Shown here one piece after another: positions 36,113 through 44,511 of a DNA stretch of 64,000 bases. Location: the NCBI GenBank assembly GCA_017643925.1, contig JAEPML010000001.1:512378-576377 (forward strand), in the 5' to 3' direction. The DNA comes from Roseibium sp. Its GTDB lineage: Bacteria; Pseudomonadota; Alphaproteobacteria; Rhizobiales; Stappiaceae. The translations under genes were made by a program, and so were the position numbers. The notes under the pieces were generated by a model that was not told the origin of the DNA, did not search any database, and worked only from the letters and a program-made list of their open reading frames with translations. How positions within the stretch are numbered: position 1 is the stretch's first letter; each line of letters opens with the position of its first letter.

Positions 36113-37438
36113 ATGCTAACGACGCTTGATCTCCTGACAGCGAACGATACGCCCGGTCAGCATGCGCCGTCCTACTATGCCGCGACTGCCAACTGGCAAA
36201 CCAACCATGAACCTCTTGATGGCGACAAGACCTGCGACGTCTGTGTTATCGGCGGCGGATACACCGGCCTGTCGGCGGCGCTGCATCTGGCCGAACGAGG
36301 CATGGATGTCGTTTTGCTGGAAGCCAACAGACTTGGCTGGGGTGCCTCCGGCCGCAATGGTGGTCAGGTCGGCTCAGGACAGAGGGTAGAGCAGACCGTA
36401 CTGGAAGAGCGGCACGGCAAGTCCCATGCAAAGCTTCTCTGGGACCTTGCTGAAGAATCCAAGGCCCTGGTCAGAAACCTGGTCGCACGGCATGAAATTG
36501 CCTGTGACTACACGCCCGGTATTTTACACGCGGATCATCGCAAGGCTTTTGTCGAGGAAAGCCGCGACTATGTGGAACATCTGCGACTGCACTATGGCTA
36601 CGAGGACATTCGGTTTGTGGATGGCGACGAGATCGGGGAGCAGGTCGGAAGTCCGCGTTACTTCGGTGGCTCGCTCGACATGGGCGCAGGCCATCTCCAT
36701 CCGCTCAACTTCGCGCTTGGTCTTGGCCGGGCGGCCCGGGACGCCGGCGCCAATCTGCACGAGGAAACAAAGGTCATCGATGTTGAAGGCATTGGTGAAC
36801 CGCGGATAACGGTGAAGACGGAAACGGGGAACGTGACCGCAGGCCACCTGGTTCTGGCCTGCAACGGCTATCTGGGGCGCCTCGAGCGGCAGACCGCGGC
36901 CCATGTCATGCCGATCAACAATTTCATCGTTGCGACGGAGCCCTTCTCGGAGGCCGAAGCGAAAGAGATCATACCGAACAATGTCGCGGTCGCCGACAGC
37001 AAGTTCGTGATCAATTATTTTCGCCTGTCAGCAGACAGGCGCCTTCTCTTCGGCGGTGGCGAAAATTACGGCTATCGCTTTCCGGACGACATCAGGTCCT
37101 TTGTCAAACGTCCGATGCTGGACATATTTCCGCAGCTGAAAGATGTCGCAATTGACTATGGCTGGGGTGGCACTTTGGCGATCACACCAAAACGCATGCC
37201 GTATTTTGCAAGGCTTGCACCCAATGCATTGACCGCGACCGGGTATTCAGGACATGGCGTTGCCATGGCAACGCTTGGGGGACAGGTCCTGGCCGAAGCC
37301 ATTGCCGGAACTGCCGGACGCTTCGAAGCGTTCGAGAAACTGAATATCCCCGCTTTCCCGGGTGGAGACAGATTACGGTTCCCGCTGCTGGTGCTTGCCA
37401 TGACCTGGTTCTCGCTGCGCGACAGGCTTGGGGTCTGA
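36113..37438 (+). CDS. DadA/PuuB-like FAD-dependent amine oxidoreductase, first copy
   Basis: The start at ATG 36113 (MLTTLDLLTAND) follows GGCAGG. The 441-residue flavoprotein has the dinucleotide-binding motif VIGGGYTGLSAALHLAERG, the typical GASGRNGGQVGSGQ second motif, and a C-terminal GYSGHGVAMATLGG flavin segment. These are features of gamma-glutamylputrescine oxidase (PuuB) and related amino acid or amine oxidases. The layout of a tandem partner one base downstream suggests a heteromeric enzyme or two related steps. No gamma-glutamylputrescine synthetase gene is nearby, so the puu pathway is not established. Confidence 0.88.
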   Translation: MLTTLDLLTANDTPGQHAPSYYAATANWQTNHEPLDGDKTCDVCVIGGGYTGLSAALHLAERGMDVVLLEANRLGWGASGRNGGQVGSGQRVEQTVLEERHGKSHAKLLWDLAEESKALVRNLVARHEIACDYTPGILHADHRKAFVEESRDYVEHLRLHYGYEDIRFVDGDEIGEQVGSPRYFGGSLDMGAGHLHPLNFALGLGRAARDAGANLHEETKVIDVEGIGEPRITVKTETGNVTAGHLVLACNGYLGRLERQTAAHVMPINNFIVATEPFSEAEAKEIIPNNVAVADSKFVINYFRLSADRRLLFGGGENYGYRFPDDIRSFVKRPMLDIFPQLKDVAIDYGWGGTLAITPKRMPYFARLAPNALTATGYSGHGVAMATLGGQVLAEAIAGTAGRFEAFEKLNIPAFPGGDRLRFPLLVLAMTWFSLRDRLGV

Positions 37439-37439
37439 C

Positions 37440-38762
37440 ATGCTTCAGCGAAATTCCGATACCCCAACCACTATCGGCAGCTATTGGGAAGCCAGCATTC
37501 AGGCACCACGGCAGGACCGTCAACTGATGGGCAACGCCCTTTTCGACGTCGCAATCATCGGAGCAGGGTTCGCGGGCCTGAGTGCAGCGCTGAAACTTGC
37601 ACAGGACGGCGTGTCGACCTGTGTGCTTGAAGCCGAGCAGGTGGGCTTTGGTGCATCTGGACGCAACGGTGGCTTCTGTTGCCTGGGGGGCACCAAGCTG
37701 GACGAACGCACCTTGATCAGGAAGTTCGGTCTGGAGGAAGCCCGGAAGTTTGTTGCCTACCAACTGGCAGGGGTGAACCTGGTCGAGGAACGGTTGAACC
37801 TCTGGAATGCGGATGTGGATCGCCATTCCACGGGAGAGATTTTCCTTGCGCACAGACCTCGCGATGTAGCCAGCCTGCAGGATGATGCGGGCTTTTTGAA
37901 AGAGAATTTCGGCATCAAGACCAGATTGCTCTCCAAGGACGATCTGGAAAAAAATGGGTTTGGCGGACCGGAGTTTTACGGTGGGATGCATTTTCCCTAC
38001 GGGTTTGCACTCAATCCCATGAAATACGTTCATGCACTGGCTGACCAGGTCAGGCAGTCCGGCGGCAAGATTTTCGGCAAGTCCCAGGTGAGCGGGGTGA
38101 CGCGCGATGGTGATCGATGGCGTCTCGAAACCGAGCACGGTTTTGTCAGGGTCAGGAAAGTTGTTCTGGCAGGAAACGGCTATGCACGTGAAGATGCTCC
38201 GCGCTGGTTGCAAGGGCGAACTTTACCTGTGATGTCCTCAATTCAGGTCACGCGGCCGCTGAGCGAGCAGGAACTGTCCGCCCAGAACTGGACGTCGGAC
38301 ATCATGGCCGCCGATACCAGGATCCTGCTGCATTATTTCAGATTGCTCCCGGATCGTCGGTTCCTGTTCGGAACCCGCGGCGGTATTTTCGAAAGTCCGA
38401 AATCGCTGGCCAACATGCGCAAGCGCGCCCGTGCCGATTTCGAGCGCATGTTTCCGGCCTGGGTCAGGATTGAACCAGAGTTCAGCTGGCACGGAAACGT
38501 TTGCCTGGCGCGAGACCTGACGCCATTCGTCGGTGAGATCCCTCACATGGAAGGCGTCTATTCGGTCATGGGCTGGCACGGTAGCGGCATCGCCATGGCT
38601 TCCATCTCGGGCGAAAAGGTTGCTGGCCTGATCACGGGCAAGATCCGCCAGCAAGACCTGCCTGCAGTCGTCAGCAGCCCCTTGCGCAGATTTCCTCTGG
38701 CAACTCTTCGCAAGCTTTATCTGCAAGGGGCCTACTGGTGGTATGGCTGGCAGGACCGGTAG
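37440..38762 (+). CDS. DadA/PuuB-like FAD-dependent amine oxidoreductase, second copy
   Basis: The ATG at 37440 lies one base after the stop of the first copy. The 440-residue protein has the FAD motif IIGAGFAGLSAALKLAQDG, the GASGRNGGFCCLGGTK segment and a C-terminal GWHGSGIAMASISG segment. It has the same architecture as its neighbour but clearly diverged sequence, so the pair is an old duplication or a two-subunit arrangement. Co-translation by coupling is likely. The probable class of substrate is an amine or N-substituted amino acid. Confidence 0.88.
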   Translation: MLQRNSDTPTTIGSYWEASIQAPRQDRQLMGNALFDVAIIGAGFAGLSAALKLAQDGVSTCVLEAEQVGFGASGRNGGFCCLGGTKLDERTLIRKFGLEEARKFVAYQLAGVNLVEERLNLWNADVDRHSTGEIFLAHRPRDVASLQDDAGFLKENFGIKTRLLSKDDLEKNGFGGPEFYGGMHFPYGFALNPMKYVHALADQVRQSGGKIFGKSQVSGVTRDGDRWRLETEHGFVRVRKVVLAGNGYAREDAPRWLQGRTLPVMSSIQVTRPLSEQELSAQNWTSDIMAADTRILLHYFRLLPDRRFLFGTRGGIFESPKSLANMRKRARADFERMFPAWVRIEPEFSWHGNVCLARDLTPFVGEIPHMEGVYSVMGWHGSGIAMASISGEKVAGLITGKIRQQDLPAVVSSPLRRFPLATLRKLYLQGAYWWYGWQDR

Positions 38763-38813
38763 ACCCAGACAGGCGATGCCCCTTCGGTAGAGACACCGCC
38801 TCACCTGAAATGA

Positions 38814-39209
38814 CTATTTTACTTCAATGACATACTTGTCGACCACGTTCCGGATCTTTGCCGAACCCGATACGTACATGTCCATCTTGAAGCCGACCTT
38901 GAAAACGTCCTTGCCGCGGTAGCCACGATTGGGCTTGTAGATGACGGCGGTACCCTTGACGTTGCGACCGGCGCAGCGACCGGTTTTGTCGCTGAGTTTG
39001 AAGGAAACGACCTTGAAGGTTACCTGGCCATGTTCCGGTGCTTTCGTGACCCTGAATTTAGGGATCGCGCCACCGGTGCAAGACGGGCCGTAGGTTGCAT
39101 GCGCGCCAACAGTTGAGGTCTTGTTGGCCGGAACTTCACGGCGGATAGTTTCTGCAGATGCAATGGAGGAAGCAAAAAGAAGAACCAAAAGACTAATGAC
39201 AATACGCAT
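38814..39209 (-). CDS. Secreted protein of unknown function
   Basis: The ATG at 39209 has AAGG eight bases upstream. The 131-residue product has a signal peptide (MRIVISLLVLLFASSIASA) and a small basic beta-rich domain with two cysteines spaced to form a disulphide (SCTGGAIPK and GRCAGRNVKG). I do not recognise the family. It is Lys/Gly-rich and ends in VVDKYVIEVK. It is convergent with the preceding oxidoreductase pair and stands alone. Confidence 0.7.
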   Translation of the reverse strand: MRIVISLLVLLFASSIASAETIRREVPANKTSTVGAHATYGPSCTGGAIPKFRVTKAPEHGQVTFKVVSFKLSDKTGRCAGRNVKGTAVIYKPNRGYRGKDVFKVGFKMDMYVSGSAKIRNVVDKYVIEVK

Positions 39210-39398
39210 TGTGCTAACCTTGTAATTTTTATCGATGGCGTGCAGATAGAAAACAATCGGAAACGATGCAATCATTGAAAGGCGTAGTTACTCACTTCAA
39301 CCTGCGTGTGTGGTAAAGGTGCAACTGATGGCGCATTGATCAGCCCCCCGGGCTCCGCCTACAACGCCATCAGACAAGAGAATTGCGGGATCGAAGAA

Positions 39399-40028
39399 GT
39401 GACGGAAAAGAGCGTCAATGTCCGGCAGGCCGTGGAGGCTGACCTGGGGGCGGTCTATGAGATTTGCCTGAAAACCGGAGATGCAGGCCGGGATGCCGAA
39501 CACCTGTTCGAGGATCCCAAACTGGTCGGGCATGTCTACGGAGCACCTTACCTTGTGTTGGAAGGCTGCATCAGTTTCGTTGCCGAGGACGAAGCAGGTG
39601 TGCTCGGTTACGCGGTCGGGGCACCGGATACCCGGTCTTACGAGAAAATCCTTGTATCCGAATGGTTGCCGGATCTCAGAAGCAGGTACCCTCTTCCAGG
39701 TGGACCATCTGATGACTGGTCGCCGGATGAGCATTATTGCGACCTTATCCATAATCCGCGGCCGATCCCGGAGGAGATTGTCCGGGAGTTTCCGGCGCAC
39801 ATTCACATGAACCTGTTGCAAAGGGCGCGGGGCAGGGGTGTCGGAAGCGCTCTGCTTGAAGCCTGGGTGGAAGCTGCAAGGCAGGAACAGGTTCGAGCGG
39901 TGCATGCTGGGGTGAGCGCAACAAATCTTGCCGGGTTGAAATTCTGGACTTCGCGCGGCTTTACATCGGTTCGTGAAGACTTTTCCCGGGGAAAACGCAG
40001 CACGATCTGGTGCGGTCGGATGCTGTGA
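39399..40028 (+). CDS. GNAT-family N-acetyltransferase
   Basis: I use the GTG at 39399 (VTEKSVNVRQAVEADL), where the acetyltransferase domain begins; no strong ribosome-binding site is visible and longer forms are possible. The 209-residue protein has the acetyl-CoA-binding segment RARGRGVGSALLEAW, then HAGVSATNLAGLKFWTSRGF, as in GNAT enzymes of the OGA/HAT-like group. The substrate is not predictable. It is followed after 72 bp by a ClbS/DfsB-like gene on the same strand. Confidence 0.82.
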   Translation: MTEKSVNVRQAVEADLGAVYEICLKTGDAGRDAEHLFEDPKLVGHVYGAPYLVLEGCISFVAEDEAGVLGYAVGAPDTRSYEKILVSEWLPDLRSRYPLPGGPSDDWSPDEHYCDLIHNPRPIPEEIVREFPAHIHMNLLQRARGRGVGSALLEAWVEAARQEQVRAVHAGVSATNLAGLKFWTSRGFTSVREDFSRGKRSTIWCGRML

Positions 40029-40100
40029 ACCGGTCGCACGCGCCCTCGATATCGACCTTGTTTTGCAATCGTTCATTTCTCTATAGCCAGGGGACGCATC

Positions 40101-40604
40101 ATGGCTGCCAAAAACAAATCTGAACTGCTGCTTGCCACCAATCTTGAATTTGAGAAGCTCGAACGGGTCCTGTCCCAGTTGCCTGAAAAGCTGCGTCTCG
40201 CAAAGGACGAGGAGGACACCTCTCCAAAGGATATCCTCGGCCACCGCGGCCATTGGATTGAACTCTTTCTTGGGTGGTACCGGGATGGTCAGGCCGGCAG
40301 CAAGGTTTTCTTTCCCGCCGAAGGATACAAGTGGAATGAAACCAGGCGTTACAATGCTGACTTGAGAACCGCGCAGGCCGGTTTGTCCTGGGAGGCGGCA
40401 CTCGAGCTCTTGTCTGCCCGTCATCAAGATCTGATCGACCTGGTCGAGGGCCTCACCGAAGAGGAGCTCTACGGGGCACCGATGAAAGGAGCCAACAACC
40501 ACTGGCCAACCGGGCGCTGGGCCGAGGCTGCAGGGCCGAGCCACTACAGATCAGCCGCCAAATACCTGCGAATGCGGATCAGGGAAGCTGCCAAGAGCGA
40601 TTAG
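40101..40604 (+). CDS. ClbS/DfsB family four-helix-bundle protein
   Basis: The 167-residue protein follows the ClbS/DfsB pattern: a first helix (KSELLLATNLEFEKLERVLSQ), SPKDILGHRGHWIELFLGWY, a middle YKWNETRRYNADL, and a C-terminal GPSHYRSAAKYLR. The family belongs to the DinB-like bundles; the namesake ClbS hydrolyses the cyclopropane of colibactin to protect its maker, but most members have no known role. The start has GGGGACGCATC as a weak ribosome-binding site. Its stop codon interlocks with that of the convergent acetyltransferase gene (TTAG). Confidence 0.85.
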   Translation: MAAKNKSELLLATNLEFEKLERVLSQLPEKLRLAKDEEDTSPKDILGHRGHWIELFLGWYRDGQAGSKVFFPAEGYKWNETRRYNADLRTAQAGLSWEAALELLSARHQDLIDLVEGLTEEELYGAPMKGANNHWPTGRWAEAAGPSHYRSAAKYLRMRIREAAKSD

Positions 40605-41332
40605 GTGCCGGGGTCAGTTGCCGCCGCGACCGCTGGTTTTCGCCGGATCACCGCAACATTCACCTCGCTCCAGATGTCATATCCAAGCTTGCGGTAAAGT
40701 GCGATTGCACCATGATTGTCCGCATAGGCATGCAGAAAGGGTCGGTCTCCCCGAGCCCGGATTTGAGCCGCTACAAAACGCGACAGTGCCGAGGCAAATC
40801 CGTGGCCGCGAAACCCGGGATGGGTGCAAATGCCACTGACTTCGGTGTAACCGTCCAGGTTCAGGCGTGTCCCGGCCATTGCGGCAAGTTTTCCATTGCG
40901 CCTGATCCCCCAAAAAGAACCGATCTCGGGCGTTCGGGCCGTGAAGGGGCCGGGCTGAGTCAGTTCCGCGAGCTCAACCATGTCCGGCACATCAGCGAGG
41001 GACAACGCATGAATGCCCAACTCCAGGGACGGGCTCTCACCCGGAAGCTGCTCGATCATCAGGACGCCAAGCGCAGACTTCACGGTTTCAATTGAATCAG
41101 GCAGGCCCACCTCTTCGGCCTGCAGAAGGTAAACGTGATCGTCTTCATCCCCGAGCACCTGGGCAAGGGACGCCAGTGCTGCCTCTGAATTGTCGATGCT
41201 GGCCGCAAACGGCGTTATGGCCGGATCGAACCGGCGTGCCTTTGCATCTCCGACGGAGAACCGGCTCTGCCGACTTGTCAAAGCGGACCAGACAACGCGC
41301 TTCAGCACGCTTTCCTGGATCTCAGGCGTCAT
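40601..41332 (-). CDS. GNAT-family N-acetyltransferase (FR47-like)
   Basis: The 243-residue protein has a divergent N-terminal half and a C-terminal GNAT domain of the FR47 kind (SGICTHPGFRGHGFASALSRFV for CoA binding, then HAYADNHGAIALYRKLGY). Its ATG (41332) lies 11 bp inside the end of the upstream monooxygenase gene, so it is third in a coupled MarR-ABM-GNAT operon. A MarR regulator with an acetyltransferase and an ABM-domain protein suggests a response to small toxic organic compounds; that is inference. Confidence 0.87.
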   Translation of the reverse strand: MTPEIQESVLKRVVWSALTSRQSRFSVGDAKARRFDPAITPFAASIDNSEAALASLAQVLGDEDDHVYLLQAEEVGLPDSIETVKSALGVLMIEQLPGESPSLELGIHALSLADVPDMVELAELTQPGPFTARTPEIGSFWGIRRNGKLAAMAGTRLNLDGYTEVSGICTHPGFRGHGFASALSRFVAAQIRARGDRPFLHAYADNHGAIALYRKLGYDIWSEVNVAVIRRKPAVAAATDPGT

Positions 41333-41645
41333 AGCGCCTGACCTCTAGGATTTCGAAGTGCTGTGCCGTCTGATCCCAGCGACTCAAGACCTTCTGGGCC
41401 GCGTCTGGAACATAACTGCGTTCGTAGTCCTCGCCATGTAGTGCAATGATGTTGTCGAGTGTTTCAAAGGTCATGACGGTACAGAATTCCGTCTCGGTTT
41501 TTAGCTCGCGACGCAACACTTCAATGCCTCGAAAACCCTCCATTTTCTTCGCCTCTATGCCAGGTATGACTTCGTTGGTCAGAATCCGGAAATAGGCGTC
41601 GGCGTTTTCAGGCGTGGTCCAGCCATGCCAAACTCTCTTGATCAT
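41322..41645 (-). CDS. Antibiotic-biosynthesis-monooxygenase (ABM)-like protein
   Basis: The 107-residue protein is an alpha/beta ferredoxin-like ABM domain: MIKRVWHGWTTPENADAYF, then EGFRGIEVLRRELKTETEF and a final HFEILEVR strand. ABM proteins are small cofactor-free oxygenases or haem- and quinone-related enzymes; the substrate is unknown. The ATG overlaps the MarR gene's TGA by 3 bp and the gene's end overlaps the acetyltransferase start, so all three are co-translated. Confidence 0.83.
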   Translation of the reverse strand: MIKRVWHGWTTPENADAYFRILTNEVIPGIEAKKMEGFRGIEVLRRELKTETEFCTVMTFETLDNIIALHGEDYERSYVPDAAQKVLSRWDQTAQHFEILEVRRYDA

Positions 41646-42172
41646 TTCTCAAGGTCTCCCGATTGGATCAGTTCTGGCCAGCTTCGCACGGGGAGCGTGG
41701 GTCTGCGTGACTTGAGCGGCGCTGCTGCCAGGGCATCTTCCAGCTGTGCCAGTTGTCGTAACAACGAACCGTTCAGGTCTGAACAGGCGTCCTCTACGGA
41801 ACGTGCGACGGCGGGCCAAAGGGTCGCCTGGAGCGTTTCAACCATCCGTGCGCCTTCTTGTGTCAGTGCGATTGTGCTGACACGCCTGTCACCATCGTCC
41901 TGACGTGCCTCAACCAGACCGTCAGACTTCATTTTGTTGATCATCCTGGTGACGCCGGGTTGGCTTTGCCCGAGTGTTCTTGCCAGATCACCAATGCTCA
42001 GCGGGCCGTGTATGGAAAGAGCGGCGAGCACTGGATTGTGAGGCGTGGGCAAGTCGGTGCCGAGAAGTTCACTCGTCAGATCCTGCGTCTGTGCCTGTAG
42101 TCTCTCACCGATCCGTTTCAGCCGGCTGCCTAAAGTGGCGTATCCCAGTGTGCGAACAACGTCTTGAACCAT
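41642..42172 (-). CDS. MarR-family transcriptional regulator
   Basis: I use the ATG at 42172 because GAGG lies six bases upstream (TGAGGTTGCAC); an ATG at 42190 would put the start inside a palindrome. The 176-residue protein has a winged helix (GPLSIGDLARTLGQSQPGVTRMINKMKSDGLVEAR region) with the wing DDGDRRVSTIALTQEG, which defines MarR proteins. It heads the operon with the ABM and acetyltransferase genes and probably represses its own promoter from the palindrome at 42189-42200. Confidence 0.92.
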   Translation of the reverse strand: MVQDVVRTLGYATLGSRLKRIGERLQAQTQDLTSELLGTDLPTPHNPVLAALSIHGPLSIGDLARTLGQSQPGVTRMINKMKSDGLVEARQDDGDRRVSTIALTQEGARMVETLQATLWPAVARSVEDACSDLNGSLLRQLAQLEDALAAAPLKSRRPTLPVRSWPELIQSGDLEK

Positions 42173-42188
42173 GTGCAACCTCATTAAC

Positions 42189-42200
42189 ATAACATGTTAT
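42189..42200. promoter_or_regulatory. Perfect palindrome upstream of marR-type gene (candidate operator)
   Basis: ATAACATGTTAT is a perfect 12-bp palindrome, in an AT-rich run (TTAACATAACATGTTATATAAC), located 17 bp before the preferred marR-type start. MarR dimers usually bind such symmetric AT-rich sites in their own promoters. Confidence 0.6.
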
Positions 42201-42234
42201 ATAACTGTATATGTAAAATTTCAAGACCTCTTGC

Positions 42235-42288
42235 TTGACACTTCATTGCGATTGAAATAACCAATTAGTTATGGAACAAATTGGTTAT
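42235..42288 (+). promoter_or_regulatory. Promoter and inverted repeat spanning the arsR-type start codon
   Basis: A consensus -35 (TTGACA, 42235-42240) is followed by a weak -10 (TAACCA, 42258-42263). ATAACCAATT (42257-42266) and AATTGGTTAT (42279-42288) are perfect 10-bp inverted arms flanking the ATG at 42271. The predicted transcription start falls at or next to the start codon, so the mRNA would be leaderless and the operator would cover both promoter and start. Confidence 0.55.
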
Positions 42289-42624
42289 ATAAAGGATGAC
42301 GGTGACCTGAACGCCGTATTTGCCGCCCTGGCGGATCCAACAAGGAGGGCAATTCTGACCCGCTTGGCGACTGGCGAAGCCTCGGTCAACGAGATCGCCG
42401 CTCCATTTGAGATGAGCCAGCCCGCGATCTCCAAGCATTTGAAAGTCCTGGAACGGGCAGGGCTGGTGACGCGCGGTGCCGACCGCCAGAAACGGCCAGC
42501 ACAGTTGAACGCTGCACCGATGAAGGAAGCGATCGCCTGGCTGGAAGAATTCAAGCAATTCTGGTCATCAAGCTTCGATCAGCTCGATGAGCTTCTTGAG
42601 CAACTGAAGAACACGGATAGTTAG
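42271..42624 (+). CDS. ArsR-family winged-helix repressor
   Basis: The 117-residue protein has the ArsR fold: FAALADPTRRAILTRLATGEAS, the recognition helix EMSQPAISKHLKVLERAGL and the wing (RQKRPAQLNA). It has no metal-site cysteines, so it belongs to the group that pairs with SRPBCC genes and not to metal sensors. No Shine-Dalgarno precedes the ATG, in keeping with a leaderless message. The next gene (11 bp on) encodes an SRPBCC/AHSA1 protein, a very common partnership. Confidence 0.92.
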   Translation: MEQIGYIKDDGDLNAVFAALADPTRRAILTRLATGEASVNEIAAPFEMSQPAISKHLKVLERAGLVTRGADRQKRPAQLNAAPMKEAIAWLEEFKQFWSSSFDQLDELLEQLKNTDS

Positions 42625-42635
42625 GGGAATACAAA

Positions 42636-43127
42636 ATGTCTTTGCCGGAATTCATTCTAGACAGACGTTTCAATGCACCGCGCGAACTGGTTTGGCGGGC
42701 CTGGACGGAACCGGATCTGTTGTCGCGCTGGTATGGCCCGGGTGTCGAGACCATCATTCACAAACTGGACGTTCAACCGGGCGGTCTCTGGCTCAACGAG
42801 ATGCGTTATGGCGGAGGATCACACTACCAGCGGGTCGAATATACGGAAGTCTCCAAACCGGAAAAGCTCGTCTGGCTGCATTCAGTATCCGACGGTGAGT
42901 GGGAAATTGCGGACAATCCCATGATGCCCAATTGGCCACGTGTTCTGCTTACGACAGTCACCTTCCTGCAGGATGGCGACGCCACGGATGTCCGACTGGT
43001 CTGGACACCCCACGAGGCCACCGAGGCGGAAATCGAATGTTTTGCCGGGGCGATCAGTGGTCTGGACAAGGGCTGGGGCAAAGGCATGGAGATGCTGGCA
43101 GAGCTGCTTGCCGAACTGCAGGCCTGA
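42636..43127 (+). CDS. SRPBCC/AHSA1-like domain protein
   Basis: The 163-residue protein is a START/Bet-v1-like domain with the AHSA1 pattern: FILDRRFNAPRELVWRAWTE, LLSRWYGPGVE, GGLWLNEMRYG, and an ending DKGWGKGMEMLAELL. The fold makes a hydrophobic cavity that binds small molecules or a partner protein. It is co-transcribed with the ArsR-type repressor and followed by a strong terminator. The ligand is unknown. Confidence 0.9.
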   Translation: MSLPEFILDRRFNAPRELVWRAWTEPDLLSRWYGPGVETIIHKLDVQPGGLWLNEMRYGGGSHYQRVEYTEVSKPEKLVWLHSVSDGEWEIADNPMMPNWPRVLLTTVTFLQDGDATDVRLVWTPHEATEAEIECFAGAISGLDKGWGKGMEMLAELLAELQA

Positions 43128-43180
43128 CCGAATTCACGCTGGCGCAGCGCTTCGGGCCTGGTCAGCAACTTACAAGACAA

Positions 43181-43219
43181 CGGGTCCCGGATTTCGTCCG
43201 GGACCCGTCTGGATTTTTG
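43181..43219 (+). terminator. Terminator of the arsR-SRPBCC operon
   Basis: CGGGTCCCGGA-TTTCG-TCCGGGACCCG is a perfect 11-bp stem with a five-base loop, followed by TCTGGATTTTT. Confidence 0.75.
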
Positions 43220-43324
43220 ATGGGCTGGCATCAATCCCGGTTGGGTACCGGGAGACGCAATTGTTATTATGCCGCGCGCTTGGTCTTGAACAAATTCCAG
43301 CGACTGCCTGGCACGCTCGCGGAC

Positions 43325-44311
43325 TTAGTCGAACTCCGGACCGCGGGCCTTGTAGGGCGTGACTTCTTTCCACGCCTTCATGAGGGTTTCCAGTTCACCG
43401 TCTGCATGCGACGGCAGGACGATCTGAAGTTTCACCAGCAGGTCACCATGTCCACCGGACTTCGTCGGCAGACCCTTGCCTTTGAGGCGCATGACCTTGC
43501 CGCTTGAAGCGTTTGCCGGGATGGTCAGGTTGACTGCGCCGGTCAGCGTCGGCGTCTTGATCTTGGCACCCAGGACCGCTTCGTAGAGGGTCAGCGGAAG
43601 GTCGAGCACGATGTCCGATCCCTTGACCTCAAACAGCTTGTGGGGCCGGATCCGGACTTCCACCATGGCATCGCCGGCAGGGCCGCCATTCGCGCCCGGA
43701 TGACCCTGTCCTTTCAGCCGGATTTTTTCCCCGTCAACCACGCCTTTGGGCAAGGTGGCATTCACGGTCTTGCCGTTGGGCAAAGTGACCTGAGCCTTGC
43801 CCGAGTTGACGATGTCCTCGAGCGTCACACGCGCCACGATCTCGGCATTCTTGCCTTTGGTCTTGGGAGGGGGCTGTGTGCGTGCACCGGCCCCGGCAGC
43901 ACCCGCGCCAGGGCGCGCACCTGCGCCAGACTTGCCACGACCGCCGCCAAACCCGCCGAAAATGTCGTTCAAGATGTCGTCGAAGCCACCGGCCCCGCGA
44001 GTCGAGGATTTGAAGCCGCGTGTATTGCCTGCCGAGCCAAAGTCTTCATAGCCCGAAAAGCCTTCGAAGCCTTGAGAATGGAACTTCTGCTTGCCTTCCG
44101 CGTCGATCTCGCCACGGTCGAACTTGGCGCGTTTTTCTTTGTCGCCAACGATTTCGTAGGCCTGGTTGACTTCCGCAAAACGTTGCTGTGCTTCCGGATC
44201 ATTCTTGTTCTGATCAGGATGATATTTCTTGGCCAGCTTTCGAAAGGCCTTCTTGATGTCGCCCTCGCTGGCGGATTTCGCCACGCCGAGAACGCTGTAG
44301 GGATCACGCAT
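43325..44311 (-). CDS. DnaJ-class co-chaperone (CbpA-like, no zinc finger)
   Basis: From ATG 44311 the 328-residue protein has a J domain (about 1-68; catalytic HPD in KKYHPDQNKND), a Gly/Phe-rich linker (FGGFGGGRGKSGAGARPG), and two C-terminal peptide-binding domains (about 150-310) without the cysteine-rich zinc finger of true DnaJ. This is the CbpA/DjlA-like class II arrangement; it stimulates DnaK. The Gly/Ala-rich insert (GAGARPGAGAAGAGA) is longer than in E. coli CbpA. It lies in the common alphaproteobacterial neighbourhood of pdxH. Confidence 0.92.
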   Translation of the reverse strand: MRDPYSVLGVAKSASEGDIKKAFRKLAKKYHPDQNKNDPEAQQRFAEVNQAYEIVGDKEKRAKFDRGEIDAEGKQKFHSQGFEGFSGYEDFGSAGNTRGFKSSTRGAGGFDDILNDIFGGFGGGRGKSGAGARPGAGAAGAGARTQPPPKTKGKNAEIVARVTLEDIVNSGKAQVTLPNGKTVNATLPKGVVDGEKIRLKGQGHPGANGGPAGDAMVEVRIRPHKLFEVKGSDIVLDLPLTLYEAVLGAKIKTPTLTGAVNLTIPANASSGKVMRLKGKGLPTKSGGHGDLLVKLQIVLPSHADGELETLMKAWKEVTPYKARGPEFD

Positions 44312-44511
44312 TCGTTTCACCAGGTTTCTCAGATTTTCCGCTCAGCGGTCCATGGCTATGCTCTTCGGATACTATCATGTTCCAAAGGGCACAATTTACA
44401 GAGACCAAACCGAACCGGAATTGTCTCTTATATTGTGTTGGACCGGGGAAAATTCTAGGTCTCCATCACCTGCCCGAAGATCGTACGCTTTTAGCGGTTT
44501 TTTCGACAGGT

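Noticed and set aside
36113-38762. Naming the tandem oxidases puuB
   Set aside because: Other puu genes are absent, and many substrates are possible for this flavoprotein family.
43640-44458. Plus-strand frame antisense to the J-domain gene
   Set aside because: It is the mirror of a clear CbpA-like protein, with no motif of its own.
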